Assembly: GCA_902790475.1 (NCBI GenBank)
Contig: CADASG010000008.1
Coordinates: 1-64,000, forward strand
DNA length: 64,000 nt
Reading direction: 5' to 3'
DNA from: an uncultured Ruminococcus sp.
Lineage (GTDB): Bacteria; Bacillota; Clostridia; Oscillospirales; Acutalibacteraceae
A program made the position numbers and the translations under genes. How positions within the stretch are numbered: position 1 is the first letter of the stretch; each line of letters opens with the position of its first letter. The notes beneath the pieces are model-generated. The model saw only the letters and a program-made list of their open reading frames with translations, did not search any database and was not told the origin of the DNA. Of the stretch, positions 44,177-52,568 are shown piece after piece.

Positions 44177-45555
44177 GTACTAAAGTAAAAAAAGAAAATA
44201 AAATGGGAACAATGCCGATGCTGCCGCTGATTTTGAGCATGTCGCTGCCGGCTATGTTTTCCATGTCCATTTTGGCGATGTACAACGTGGTGGACAGCAT
44301 CTTTATCGGCAATTACGACCAGCGCGGCTTGACCGCCGTTTCACTGGCTTATCCTCTGCAATTGATGCTGATAGCTGCTTCCGTGGGTACTGCTATCGGA
44401 GTTAATTCACTTGTTTCGCGAAAACTGGGCGAAAAGGACTATTCAATGGCAAATAACGCCGCAACACACGGTCTGGTGCTGTGCGGCTTTACATATCTGT
44501 TCTTTTTGCTGCTGGGCTTGGTTGCCGTTAAGCCTTTTATGGATGTGTTCGGCACTGATCCGGCAGTTTACGAATACGGAGTTCAGTATCTTACCGTGGT
44601 GCTGTGTTTTTCATTGTTTTCCATTATACAGGTAATGGTGGAAAAAACCTTGCAGGCAACGGGAAATATGATCTATCCTATGCTGTTTCAGCTGCTTGGA
44701 GCAGTTATCAATATCATTTTCGATCCGCTGTTGATCTACGGGGTAGGTTTCTTCCCAGAATGCGGTGTTCTGGGTGCTGCGATCGCTACGGTTTTCGGTC
44801 AGTTTTGCGGCATGGTATTTGCGTTGGCTGTGTTGTTTTTGAAAAAACATGAGATAAAAATCCATCTCAAAGGATTCCGCCTTCAAAAGCCAATGGTGAA
44901 GGCGATCTATTCGGTCGGATTCCCCTCTATAGTTATGCAGAGCATCGGCGCGGTGATGATGCTGGGACTTAATTCTATTTTCAAGGCTGCGGATTCGGAA
45001 GTATCCGTTCGTGTTTACGGCATCTATTTTAAACTGCAAAGCTTTGTGTTCATGCCATGCTTCGGATTGAACCAAGGCGTAATGCCTATTATCGGTTATA
45101 ACTACGGAGCAAGGAACAAAAAACGCATGTATTCCGCATTAAAAATCGGAATTATAATTGCCGTGCTTATCATGACAGTCGGCGTGCTGCTGATGTGGCT
45201 GATCCCCGACGTTCTGATATCAATGTTCGGCGGCGATCAGGAGCTTATGGAAAAGGGAGAGTACGCTTTCCGCATTATCAGCCTGTGTTTTTTGCCTGCG
45301 GCTGCCGGTATTCTGTTCACCACGCTGTTCCAGGCTGTGGGCAAGGGCTTTCGCAGCCTGATGATGTCTTTTGCACGTCAGCTTATACTGGTGCTTCCCA
45401 TAGCGTTTTTGCTCTCTTATTTGCTTGGAGTAGATTATGTCTGGTACGCTTTCCCGATAGCGGAGATAGGCTCACTGGGACTGGCGTTCGGATTTTTCTT
45501 GAATCTTGTAAACGGAGATTTTAAAAAGCTGGATTCTCCCAAAGGCTCCGAATAA
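44173..45555 (+). CDS. MATE family efflux transporter
   Basis: 460-residue, twelve-helix antiporter. MATE hallmarks: PLILSMSLPAMFSMSILAMYNVVDSIFIG, the sequence AVSLAYPLQLMLIAASVGTAIG, MVEKTLQATGN, GLNQGVMPIIGYNYGA in the second half, and FQAVGKG. It is expected to expel cationic compounds in exchange for sodium or protons. Its overlap with the VanZ gene suggests a shared envelope-defence role, though the drug or metabolite moved is not predictable. Confidence 0.9.
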   Translation: MSTKVKKENKMGTMPMLPLILSMSLPAMFSMSILAMYNVVDSIFIGNYDQRGLTAVSLAYPLQLMLIAASVGTAIGVNSLVSRKLGEKDYSMANNAATHGLVLCGFTYLFFLLLGLVAVKPFMDVFGTDPAVYEYGVQYLTVVLCFSLFSIIQVMVEKTLQATGNMIYPMLFQLLGAVINIIFDPLLIYGVGFFPECGVLGAAIATVFGQFCGMVFALAVLFLKKHEIKIHLKGFRLQKPMVKAIYSVGFPSIVMQSIGAVMMLGLNSIFKAADSEVSVRVYGIYFKLQSFVFMPCFGLNQGVMPIIGYNYGARNKKRMYSALKIGIIIAVLIMTVGVLLMWLIPDVLISMFGGDQELMEKGEYAFRIISLCFLPAAAGILFTTLFQAVGKGFRSLMMSFARQLILVLPIAFLLSYLLGVDYVWYAFPIAEIGSLGLAFGFFLNLVNGDFKKLDSPKGSE

Positions 45556-45567
45556 TAAAATATTATT

Positions 45568-45598
45568 TCACCTCAATGCATATATTGCTTTGAGGTGA
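45568..45598 (+). promoter_or_regulatory. Hairpin enclosing a ribosome site, possible terminator/translation switch
   Basis: TCACCTCAA 45568-45576 pairs perfectly with TTGAGGTGA 45590-45598 around a 13-base loop. GAGGTG in the 3' arm is the ribosome site for the TTG start at 45604; the arm is followed by TTCTTTT. It may both end the VanZ-MATE message and mask the next start. Confidence 0.6.
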
Positions 45599-45603
45599 TT
45601 CTT

Positions 45604-45957
45604 TTGGATGAAAATAAGAATACTATAACCTACGACGAAAACTGGCGGCAGGTTTCTCAGCCTGAGATTTATTTGCCGCGTGAAGATGAACCGATTGAGG
45701 AGAGCGAAAACGTAGGAATTACGCGAAAAAAACACCCTAAAGCGTCAAGACCCTTGCTGCTCGGCGTTCAGCTTGCGCTTTGCCTTTTGATAGCTGCAGC
45801 GGCAGTTATAATCAAGGGGATCGGCGGCGATACCTACAGCGAGATAAGCCGTCTGTATCGGAGCAGCTTGAACAGCGCCGCGATATTTGACGGCAGACAG
45901 TCACTTGATTTGAGCCGTCTGTTTACCGGAGCAACAGCGGATGAGCTTCACCGTTAA
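45604..45957 (+). CDS. Single-pass membrane protein next to SpoIVFB-like protease (possible truncated SpoIVFA-like)
   Basis: Family not recognised. 117 residues: charged cytosolic N-terminus of about 50 residues (ENWRQVSQPEIYLPREDEP), one membrane helix (about 52-70, LLLGVQLALCLLIAAAAVII) and about 45 residues outside. It overlaps the SpoIVFB-like protease gene by 17 bases. In Bacillus the gene before spoIVFB is spoIVFA, whose product has the same N-in, single-helix layout but adds a LytM-like domain, which is absent here. By position it could be a shortened SpoIVFA-like regulator. TTG at 45604 is favoured; GTG at 45595 lies within the ribosome site. Confidence 0.5.
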   Translation: MDENKNTITYDENWRQVSQPEIYLPREDEPIEESENVGITRKKHPKASRPLLLGVQLALCLLIAAAAVIIKGIGGDTYSEISRLYRSSLNSAAIFDGRQSLDLSRLFTGATADELHR

Positions 45958-46549
45958 GAGTGTACGGATCGATGCGTCATACACCTTGCTGTGCGCAGCG
46001 GCTATATGCGTGATCTCGGGAATATACAAGCCGATTTTTTACGGAATTACGGCTATAGCAGTACATGAAGCAGGTCATCTTTTGGCAATGTTTCGATATG
46101 GATATTTCCCGAAAAGAATAAAAATATCTCTTTTTGCCATACACATCGCAGATGATGCGCGTCACACAAGGAGAGTCAAAGAGAACTTTTTTATAATTTT
46201 TTTCGGTCCTGCTGCGAATTTTATTTGTGTTTTTCTGTTTTATCTGTTATACTTATTCGGAAGGGATATGTGGCTGCCGTTTGTTTTTGCAAACGCTTCG
46301 GTAGGCTTGCTCAACAGCCTGCCTGTTATGTCTCTTGACGGAGGACAGCTGCTTTATCTCTTGCTTTGCCGCCGCTTGAGCGGACAAACAGCGGAGCGCG
46401 TTATAACTTTGCTGACGCTAATTATGCTTATACCGCTTGCGGCGTTTGGTTTTGTGGTTTTGTTTCAGTCGCCCGGCAACTTTTCGCTGCTTTTCGTTTG
46501 CGGATATCTGTTGCTGTCACTTTTGACGCGCGAGAATCACTATTATTAG
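45941..46549 (+). CDS. SpoIVFB-like site-2 protease (M50)
   Basis: 202-residue intramembrane metalloprotease. Zinc motif HEAGH at His42-His46 in the second helix, and the third ligand in SLPVMSLDGGQ (Asp133), with five or six helices in all. Length and layout match SpoIVFB, which cleaves pro-sigma-K in the mother cell; the CBS domain of longer members is missing. The upstream overlapping gene encodes a single-helix protein in the SpoIVFA position. BofA and SpoIVB are also in the window, which supports a sporulation role but does not prove it. Alternative: a general small M50 protease. Confidence 0.7.
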   Translation: MSFTVKSVRIDASYTLLCAAAICVISGIYKPIFYGITAIAVHEAGHLLAMFRYGYFPKRIKISLFAIHIADDARHTRRVKENFFIIFFGPAANFICVFLFYLLYLFGRDMWLPFVFANASVGLLNSLPVMSLDGGQLLYLLLCRRLSGQTAERVITLLTLIMLIPLAAFGFVVLFQSPGNFSLLFVCGYLLLSLLTRENHYY

Positions 46550-46577
46550 TTTGCCTTTTGCGATTTCGGAGGTCGTT

Positions 46578-48434
46578 ATGATACGCGAGGATGTTGAAAA
46601 AATACTGTTAAAGGTGCAAAAGCCCGGTCGTTATGTAGGCGGAGAGCTTAACGAGGTGATAAAGGATAAGGCAAAGGTCGATCTGCGCTTTGCGTTTTGT
46701 TTTCCCGATACATATGAAGTCGGTATGTCGCATCTCGGAATGAAAATACTCTACAGCCTGTTTAATCAGTTTGATTATATTTGGTGCGAGCGTGTGTTCG
46801 CACCGTGGGTCGATATGGAAGATTTGATGCGCGAACGCGGTATTCCGCTCTACGCTTTGGAAAGCGGCGACCCTGTCAGCGACTTTGACTTTATCGGCTT
46901 CACTTTGCAGTATGAGCTAAGCTACACCAATATGCTGAATATGCTGCAGCTTAGCGGCGTGCCCGTTTACTCCCGCGACCGCACGGAGATGAAGAATATC
47001 GTAGTAGCCGGCGGTCCCTGCGCATGTAATCCCGAGCCGGTCGCCGAGTTTGTGGATATTTTCTTTATCGGCGAAGGCGAGGAGGTCGATCTCGAGGTAA
47101 TGGAGCTGTTCCGCCGCTGCCGAGCCGAGGGAAAAACCAAAGCGGAGTTTTTGCGTCTTGCCGCGCAGATCGAAGGCGTATATGTTCCCTCGCTTTATGA
47201 TGTCGAGTACAACGAGGACGGCACTATCAAGAGCTTTACGCCCCGTGAAGGAGCGCCTGCTGTCATACATAAGCGGTTGATGAAAAAACCCGACGAGAGC
47301 TTTTACCCCGATAATTTTGTAGTACCTCTGGTGGAGATCGTACATGACCGCGCGGTTCAGGAGATTTTCCGCGGTTGTATACGCGGCTGCCGCTTTTGTC
47401 AGGCAGGTTTCATTTACCGTCCCGTGCGTGAAAAATCACCGGACGTGATTAACGCGCAGTGCCGGGCTCTGTGTGACAATACAGGCTACGACGAGGTATC
47501 CTTGTCGTCGCTCAGCTCCAGCGACTACAGCCAAATTGTTCCGCTGCTTGAAAAACTGACCGAGTGGTGCGGCGAAGAAAAAGTCAGTATTTCACTTCCG
47601 TCGCTTCGTGTTGACGGCTTTACCGACGAAATCATGAATAAGATCAAAACCGTGCGTAAAAGCGGACTGACCTTTGCTCCCGAAGCTGGCAGTCAGCGTA
47701 TGCGCGACGTTATCAATAAAAATGTGCAGCACGATGAACTAATGCAGACCTGCGCCACCGCTTTTGCAGGAGGATGGACAACAGTTAAGCTGTATTTTAT
47801 GATCGGCTTGCCGACCGAAACCATGGATGATGTGGCAGATATCGCGAATCTCGGACAGGATGTGGTTGATACCTTCTATCAAACGCCGAACCGAGCTAAG
47901 GGGAAATCGGTTCGTGTTACCGTCAGCGCTTCTTCGTTTGTTCCAAAGCCTTTTACTCCTTTTCAGTGGGAGCCGCAGGATACCATTCCCGTGCTTCATG
48001 AAAAGCAGGCGCATATCAAGGAAAGCATCAAGTCCAAAAAGATCACCTTTAATTATCACGACGCCGATACCAGCTTTTTAGAGGCGGTATTTGCAAGGGG
48101 CGACAGAAAGCTGTGCAAAGTATTGGGTCTTGCGTGTGAGCGCGGGTTTCACTTTGACGGCTGGAACGACTGCTTTTCACTGGAAAAGTGGCTGGAGCTG
48201 TTTGAGGAATGCGGCATTGACCCTGCCTTTTACGCCAATCGCCGCCGTAGCTTTGACGAGCTTTTACCGTGGGATCATATTGACTACGGCGTTACAAAGC
48301 GATTTTTGATGAAGGAATGTCAAAAGGCGTATGAAAATACCACAACACCGCATTGCCGCTTGAAATGCAGCGGATGCGGCGCGGCAAAATACGGGGAGGG
48401 AGTTTGTTTTGAAAAACGTTCGGATTTGGTTTAA
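46578..48434 (+). CDS. B12-binding-domain radical SAM protein (TIGR03960 family)
   Basis: 618 residues. N-terminal B12-binding-like part (about 40-200; SHLGMKILYSLFN) precedes the radical SAM barrel with CIRGCRFCQAGF as the CxxxCxxC iron-sulfur motif (about residues 270-277), then SLPSLRVD and TFAPEAGSQRMRDVINK. The C-terminal part contains a PHCRLKCSGCG Cys cluster. The TIGR03960 family is always next to a TIGR03936/DUF2344 gene, as here, with a 26-base overlap. An RNA-modifying role is often suspected because of the usual ribosomal neighbours; it is not proven. Start at 46578 set by GGAGG. Confidence 0.88.
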   Translation: MIREDVEKILLKVQKPGRYVGGELNEVIKDKAKVDLRFAFCFPDTYEVGMSHLGMKILYSLFNQFDYIWCERVFAPWVDMEDLMRERGIPLYALESGDPVSDFDFIGFTLQYELSYTNMLNMLQLSGVPVYSRDRTEMKNIVVAGGPCACNPEPVAEFVDIFFIGEGEEVDLEVMELFRRCRAEGKTKAEFLRLAAQIEGVYVPSLYDVEYNEDGTIKSFTPREGAPAVIHKRLMKKPDESFYPDNFVVPLVEIVHDRAVQEIFRGCIRGCRFCQAGFIYRPVREKSPDVINAQCRALCDNTGYDEVSLSSLSSSDYSQIVPLLEKLTEWCGEEKVSISLPSLRVDGFTDEIMNKIKTVRKSGLTFAPEAGSQRMRDVINKNVQHDELMQTCATAFAGGWTTVKLYFMIGLPTETMDDVADIANLGQDVVDTFYQTPNRAKGKSVRVTVSASSFVPKPFTPFQWEPQDTIPVLHEKQAHIKESIKSKKITFNYHDADTSFLEAVFARGDRKLCKVLGLACERGFHFDGWNDCFSLEKWLELFEECGIDPAFYANRRRSFDELLPWDHIDYGVTKRFLMKECQKAYENTTTPHCRLKCSGCGAAKYGEGVCFEKRSDLV

Positions 48435-49068
48435 AAAGGATCATGAGTGCCGTTACATTTCCCACCTTGATTTGAACCGCACCATGCTAAGAGCGCTTCA
48501 CAAAAGCAAAATACCCGTTTGGCATACCGAAGGCTTCAATCCGCATCCCTTCGCTACCTTTCCGCTTCCGCTGTCGCTTGGATTTCGCGGTGATAACGAA
48601 TGTATGGATGTGCGGCTGGAAGATGAGAATTATTCTTTTGAAGAAATAATAACAAAGCTTAACGCGTGCTTGCCGCGAGGACTTCGCGTGTTCGACGTAA
48701 CAGAACCGCTGATGAAAGCCGGAAAGATCGCTTTTGCTTCATTTACCATGTTGCTTCGCGAGGATAACACCTCGGCTTCCGAGATCTGCGCACAGCTGCG
48801 GATGCTTATGGACAGCAGCGCAATAACTGTAGAAAAGAAAAGCAAAAAAGGTATTAAAACCGTGGATATAAAACCGGGGATCCGACAGTACTCTATAACG
48901 GAATCACCCGAATGCGCGGTTTTGGATATCATTCTCAGTGCAGGCAGCAGTGATAATGTCAATCCAAATCTGCTTATTACCGCACTTCAAACACAAACCG
49001 GATTGGAGTATGAGGTCGATATAACACGAAACGATCTGTATAATTCTGATATGGAATTATTCAGGTAA
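48409..49068 (+). CDS. TIGR03936/DUF2344 family protein
   Basis: 219 residues with the family opening RIWFKKDHECRYISHLDLNRTMLRALHKSKIPVWHTEGFNPHP and the GLRVFDVTEP segment. Function unknown; it is the invariant partner of the TIGR03960 radical SAM protein and may bind the same RNA substrate. TTG start at 48409 with GGGGAGGG eight bases upstream lies inside the 3' end of the radical SAM gene. In many Clostridia the pair is followed by rng, rplU and rpmA; here an unrecognised gene follows instead. Confidence 0.85.
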   Translation: MKNVRIWFKKDHECRYISHLDLNRTMLRALHKSKIPVWHTEGFNPHPFATFPLPLSLGFRGDNECMDVRLEDENYSFEEIITKLNACLPRGLRVFDVTEPLMKAGKIAFASFTMLLREDNTSASEICAQLRMLMDSSAITVEKKSKKGIKTVDIKPGIRQYSITESPECAVLDIILSAGSSDNVNPNLLITALQTQTGLEYEVDITRNDLYNSDMELFR

Positions 49069-49080
49069 ACAGGTGAGCGT

Positions 49081-49794
49081 ATGTTTGAGTTTACAATACA
49101 AAACAGAGAGCTGTTGACATCGTTTATGAGCATGTTTTCCGACTATGTCAACAAATCCTACAAATTCACCATGCATTACATAGGGAATCCGCTGTTTTCG
49201 GATTTCAGGGACAACGAACGGCTGGTGCTGATCGCTGTCAACAAATCCGTTTACCAGAACATATACAGCTATTTGCGGCTCAATGAGAGGAATATGCAGT
49301 ACGCCGCCTTTGCCTGTTTGGAAAATGCGATAAATGCCATGCGTCTTTACCGCGTGCTTTACGGAAGCACCAAGAATATGCACGATTATATTTCCACCGT
49401 CAATTTTTCCATGGAGGAAGCGGAGCGTGAGCTCGACGAGCAGTACTCCAAAAAAACAGAGGAGCAAACGGATGATGACGTTAAGGAGCAAGAGGATTTT
49501 TCATTAAAAGCGTTTTCCGATAGTTTACGGCAATTCTGCACTTTTCGGTTGAAAAGCCCGTCTATTTCCTCACAGCTTGTAAATCAAAACATTTATTTGG
49601 GACTCGGCTGCGGAAAAGATCAGGTAAGCGACGAGCTGCAGCACGAAGTGCGCAAAAACCTGGCGGGAGCATATACCTCGCTGTCAAAACACACCAAGCT
49701 TTTCTTCAACGGCGGTATGGATGATGATCTTGAAGAGCTTGAAGCGGACTTATACGCAAAATTCATGGAATATGTTAAAACTTATTTGTCGTAA
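49081..49794 (+). CDS. Hypothetical protein, unrecognised (237 aa)
   Basis: No family recognised. The N-terminal half (about 1-115) looks alpha/beta with LVLIAVNKSVYQNIYSYL; an acidic, coiled segment follows (about 110-155, rich in Glu/Asp/Lys); a C-terminal helical part has SPSISSQLVNQNIYLGLGCGKDQ and ends in acidic helices. No signal peptide or membrane helix. It follows the DUF2344 gene by 12 bases with AGGTGAGC as ribosome site, so it belongs to the same operon, and it precedes a strong terminator. A putative sporulation (YtxC) assignment was considered but I see no convincing match. Confidence 0.55.
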   Translation: MFEFTIQNRELLTSFMSMFSDYVNKSYKFTMHYIGNPLFSDFRDNERLVLIAVNKSVYQNIYSYLRLNERNMQYAAFACLENAINAMRLYRVLYGSTKNMHDYISTVNFSMEEAERELDEQYSKKTEEQTDDDVKEQEDFSLKAFSDSLRQFCTFRLKSPSISSQLVNQNIYLGLGCGKDQVSDELQHEVRKNLAGAYTSLSKHTKLFFNGGMDDDLEELEADLYAKFMEYVKTYLS

Positions 49795-49916
49795 ATTTCA
49801 CGATATATTTCCGTGGATTTCATATAGTTTTCACATTGGGGTGTTACGATATATCCACAGTAAACAAACAAGCTCCTACTTTCTAAAAGTTTTTTCATAG
49901 ATGTTCCTTTTTAAAG

Positions 49917-49951
49917 AATAAAGACCGACCTCAGGTCGGTCTTTATTTTTT
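49917..49951 (+). terminator. Strong intrinsic terminator
   Basis: AATAAAGACCGACC 49917-49930 pairs perfectly over 14 bases with 49934-49947 around a three-base loop, then a T-run. Ends the radical SAM/DUF2344 operon. Confidence 0.92.
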
Positions 49952-49992
49952 CTGTAGGAGGATATGCAGGAGCATTTATTGCATGGTGAGAA

Positions 49993-50916
49993 ATGTATTA
50001 TTATTCCTTAAACGAATATTTAAAAAGAACTTTTGGTGAGAAAGTCTACAAGTTGTCCCTTGACGGCGGAATGACCTGTCCCAACCGCGACGGAACAGTC
50101 GGGGAACGCGGCTGCATTTTTTGCAGCGGCGGCGGTTCGGGAGAATTTGCAGCAAGGCGAGGCTGTTCCGTAAGCGATCAGATAGTGCAGGCAAAACAAA
50201 GGATATGTAAAAAAACCGACTGCAAAAAATTTATAGCGTATTTTCAGCCGTTTACCAATACCTACGCCGATGTTCGGTATCTGCGTCGGATTTTTACCGA
50301 AGCTATCGCGCCGGACGATATTGCGGCGCTGTCTGTAGCCACGCGTCCCGATTGTTTGGGAGACGATGTGCTTGATCTTCTGTCGGAGCTGAACTGTAAA
50401 AAGCCCGTTTGGGTCGAGCTCGGACTGCAAACTATCCATTCCTCAACCGCGGAGTATATACGGCGCGGCTATGATTTGCCGGTGTATGACGACGCTGTGA
50501 AAAGGCTAAAGGGGATAGGAGTTCAGGTGATTACCCATATAATATTGGGATTGCCGGGAGAATCGCGCGATATGATGCTGAGCTCCGTTCGGTATGCCGG
50601 CGAAAAAAGCGATGGTGTAAAGCTTCAGCTTCTTCACGTGCTGCGCGGTACGGATCTATTTACCGACTATCAAAACGGCGTATTTGAAACCCTGTCCATG
50701 GAGGAGTACATCGATCTGATCTGTGAATCTCTGAAAATTTTACCTCCGGGTGTGGTAGTTCACAGACTGACAGGAGACGGCGACAAGAGGATTTTGGAAG
50801 CACCTCTGTGGAGCGCCGATAAAAAAAGAGTGATCAACGCGCTCAACAAGGCGCTGCGTGAAAGAAATATTTTTCAGGGGAGCAAATATGAGCGCAAAAA
50901 ACTATTGAAATTTTAA
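49993..50916 (+). CDS. TIGR01212 family radical SAM protein (YtqA-like)
   Basis: 307-residue radical SAM enzyme. N-terminal YSLNEYLKRTFGEKVYKLSLDGGMTCPNRDG, then the cluster motif, here spread as CPNRDG......GCIFC with the GGGSGEFA loop, FQPFTNTYADVRYL, and WVELGLQTIHSSTAEYIRRGYD. The family (B. subtilis YtqA, E. coli YhcC) is uncharacterised. GGTGAG precedes the ATG closely. It follows a terminator and precedes ftsB/divIC by 75 bases. Alternative functions in RNA or cofactor modification cannot be told apart. Confidence 0.88.
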   Translation: MYYYSLNEYLKRTFGEKVYKLSLDGGMTCPNRDGTVGERGCIFCSGGGSGEFAARRGCSVSDQIVQAKQRICKKTDCKKFIAYFQPFTNTYADVRYLRRIFTEAIAPDDIAALSVATRPDCLGDDVLDLLSELNCKKPVWVELGLQTIHSSTAEYIRRGYDLPVYDDAVKRLKGIGVQVITHIILGLPGESRDMMLSSVRYAGEKSDGVKLQLLHVLRGTDLFTDYQNGVFETLSMEEYIDLICESLKILPPGVVVHRLTGDGDKRILEAPLWSADKKRVINALNKALRERNIFQGSKYERKKLLKF

Positions 50917-50991
50917 AAAAACTATTGTATAATGTGATTGAAGAAAAGTATCCAATTCCCTAAACAGGTCTAACCTTATATTGAAGGGCTG

Positions 50992-51384
50992 ATGATAACC
51001 ATGAAGAATAAAAAGCCGAAAACAAAAAAAGCGGCACCACAGTCAACAGCTTCCGGACAGACTAACGAAGGACCGCAGGAAATAGCAACTACAAAAAAGA
51101 AACACAAAGCTCGTTATCTGCTGCTTTATGTGGCGGCAATAGGATTCGTATTCTACGCTGTTATCACAATCATCAATCAAAATGTTCGTATTGCCGAGGA
51201 AAAAGCAAAGCTCAGCGAACTGCAGCAGCAGATCAACGTGATAGAAATCCAGTCTGATTACCTTGAAAAGGTGCGAAACTATAAAGGTAAGGATCTTGCC
51301 GAGTATATGGAAAGAATCGCTAAGGAGGATCTTGGCTATGTCGGTCAGGGTGAGCGTATCTTTATTAATGTAGCCGGCAATTAA
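50992..51384 (+). CDS. divIC: Septum formation initiator (FtsB/DivIC)
   Basis: 130-residue bitopic division protein: Lys-rich cytosolic N-terminus, one membrane helix (about 43-62, RYLLLYVAAIGFVFYAVITII), an extracellular coiled coil (about 66-95, AEEKAKLSELQQQINVIEIQ) and the C-terminal ERIAKEDLGYVGQGERIF typical of DivIC/FtsB. It helps assemble the divisome with FtsL and DivIB. Start may be ATG 50992 or 51001; GAAGGG at 50983 lies three or twelve bases away, so neither is ideal. Followed by an S1-domain gene as in Bacillus (divIC-yabR). Confidence 0.88.
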   Translation: MITMKNKKPKTKKAAPQSTASGQTNEGPQEIATTKKKHKARYLLLYVAAIGFVFYAVITIINQNVRIAEEKAKLSELQQQINVIEIQSDYLEKVRNYKGKDLAEYMERIAKEDLGYVGQGERIFINVAGN

Positions 51385-51433
51385 AGCAAAAACACTTATT
51401 GTCGTTTAGACACACGCGAGGGGACAATTATAT

Positions 51434-51916
51434 ATGGCGATTGAAGTCGGAATGATTTTGGATGGTAAGGTTTCGGGCATAACAAAGTTTGGCGCTTTTG
51501 TAGATTTGCCTGAATCAAAGACGGGCATGGTACATATCTCTGAGGTTGCGCCTACGTATATCAATGAGATCAGTGACTATGTCAAGGTCGGTCAGGAAGT
51601 AAAGGTTAAGGTTTTGGCGGTTGACGACGGAAAGATCCGTTTGTCTATGAAGCAGGCGCTGCCAAAGGATATGCAGCACCAGAAGCGTGCTCAGAAACCC
51701 GCGCCCAATCGCAATAAACAACCCTATAAACCCGCTCCGCCCGTGAAATCTCCGGGTGATTATGAGTGGCAAAGCTCACGCAAAAACAACCCGTCTACCT
51801 TTGAGGATATGATGTCCCGCTTTAAGCAAACCAGCGAGGATAAGATGTCTGACCTCAAGCGAGGCGGTGAAAGCCGTGGCTACAGCCGCAGAGGCAACGG
51901 CAACGGCAGACGGTAA
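51434..51916 (+). CDS. S1 domain RNA-binding protein (YabR-like)
   Basis: 160 residues: an N-terminal S1 domain (about 1-72; VGMILDGKVSGITKFGAFVDLPESKTGMVHISEV ... IRLSMKQ) followed by a basic, disordered tail rich in Lys, Arg, Pro and Gly (GGESRGYSRRGNGNGRR end). The pairing with divIC matches Bacillus yabR. Probably an RNA- or ribosome-associated regulator; the target is unknown. Ends one base before the frame of the hpf leader, 33 bases before the hpf start. Confidence 0.85.
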   Translation: MAIEVGMILDGKVSGITKFGAFVDLPESKTGMVHISEVAPTYINEISDYVKVGQEVKVKVLAVDDGKIRLSMKQALPKDMQHQKRAQKPAPNRNKQPYKPAPPVKSPGDYEWQSSRKNNPSTFEDMMSRFKQTSEDKMSDLKRGGESRGYSRRGNGNGRR

Positions 51917-51949
51917 TTGATACTACAATTTAATAAGGGAGGCAAATTT

Positions 51950-52489
51950 ATGAAGATTACCTACACAGCAAGAAAAGTAAACCTCAGGGATAATTTTAAG
52001 GAAAGAGCCGAAAAAAAGCTTAAAAAGTTTGAAAAGCTCTTTTCGGACACTGCGACTGTGAATGTTGTTGTCACCCTTGAAAAAAACCGCCAGACCGTTG
52101 AGATCACTGTTCGTGACAAAGGAATGGTATATCGTGCCGAAAGCACGATGCCCGAGATGAACGACGCTCTGGATAAGACTGTTGATATTTTGATGCGTCA
52201 GATACGCAAGAATAAAACAAAGCTTGAGAAGCGCATTAAGTCCGGCAGCCTTGACGATCTTTTTGCAGATACTCCCGATTTCGACGTAGAGCCTGTTGAG
52301 GAGTATAAGGTAATCCGTAACAAGCAGGTTCTTGTGAAGCCGATTACCGTAGATGAGGCGATTTTGGAAATGAATATGGTCAACCATGATTTCTTCATGT
52401 TCCTCAACGCCGATACAAACGTGATCAGTGTGGTTTATAAACGCACTGACGGCGACTACGGCTTGCTTGAACCCACTAAGGACGAATAA
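51950..52489 (+). CDS. hpf: Ribosome hibernation promoting factor, long form
   Basis: 179 residues. N-terminal HPF/YfiA domain (about 1-100: KITYTARKVNLRDNFKERAEKKLKKFEKLF, ENRQTVEITV pattern) and C-terminal dimerisation domain (about 120-179: VIRNKQVLVKPITVDEAILEMNMVNHDFFMFLNADT), so it is the long form that forms 100S ribosomes on its own. Start at 51950 is set by AAGGGAGG; the longer frame lacks a ribosome site. No raiA-motif RNA is evident in the short gap upstream. Confidence 0.94.
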   Translation: MKITYTARKVNLRDNFKERAEKKLKKFEKLFSDTATVNVVVTLEKNRQTVEITVRDKGMVYRAESTMPEMNDALDKTVDILMRQIRKNKTKLEKRIKSGSLDDLFADTPDFDVEPVEEYKVIRNKQVLVKPITVDEAILEMNMVNHDFFMFLNADTNVISVVYKRTDGDYGLLEPTKDE

Positions 52490-52527
52490 TTGCTTATTCT
52501 ACAACAGTAAATCAATATTATAACGAA

Positions 52528-52559
52528 AGGGTATCGGTTATCCGATACCCTTGATTTTT
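52528..52559 (+). terminator. hpf terminator abutting the next ribosome site
   Basis: GGGTATCGG 52529-52537 pairs perfectly with CCGATACCC 52542-52550 (TTAT loop), then TTGATTTTT; GGAGG for the next gene starts at 52560. Confidence 0.85.
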
Positions 52560-52568
52560 GGAGGAATT

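Noticed and set aside
49081-49794. Assignment of the 237-residue protein to the YtxC sporulation family
   Set aside because: General helical look only; no shared motif that I can point to.
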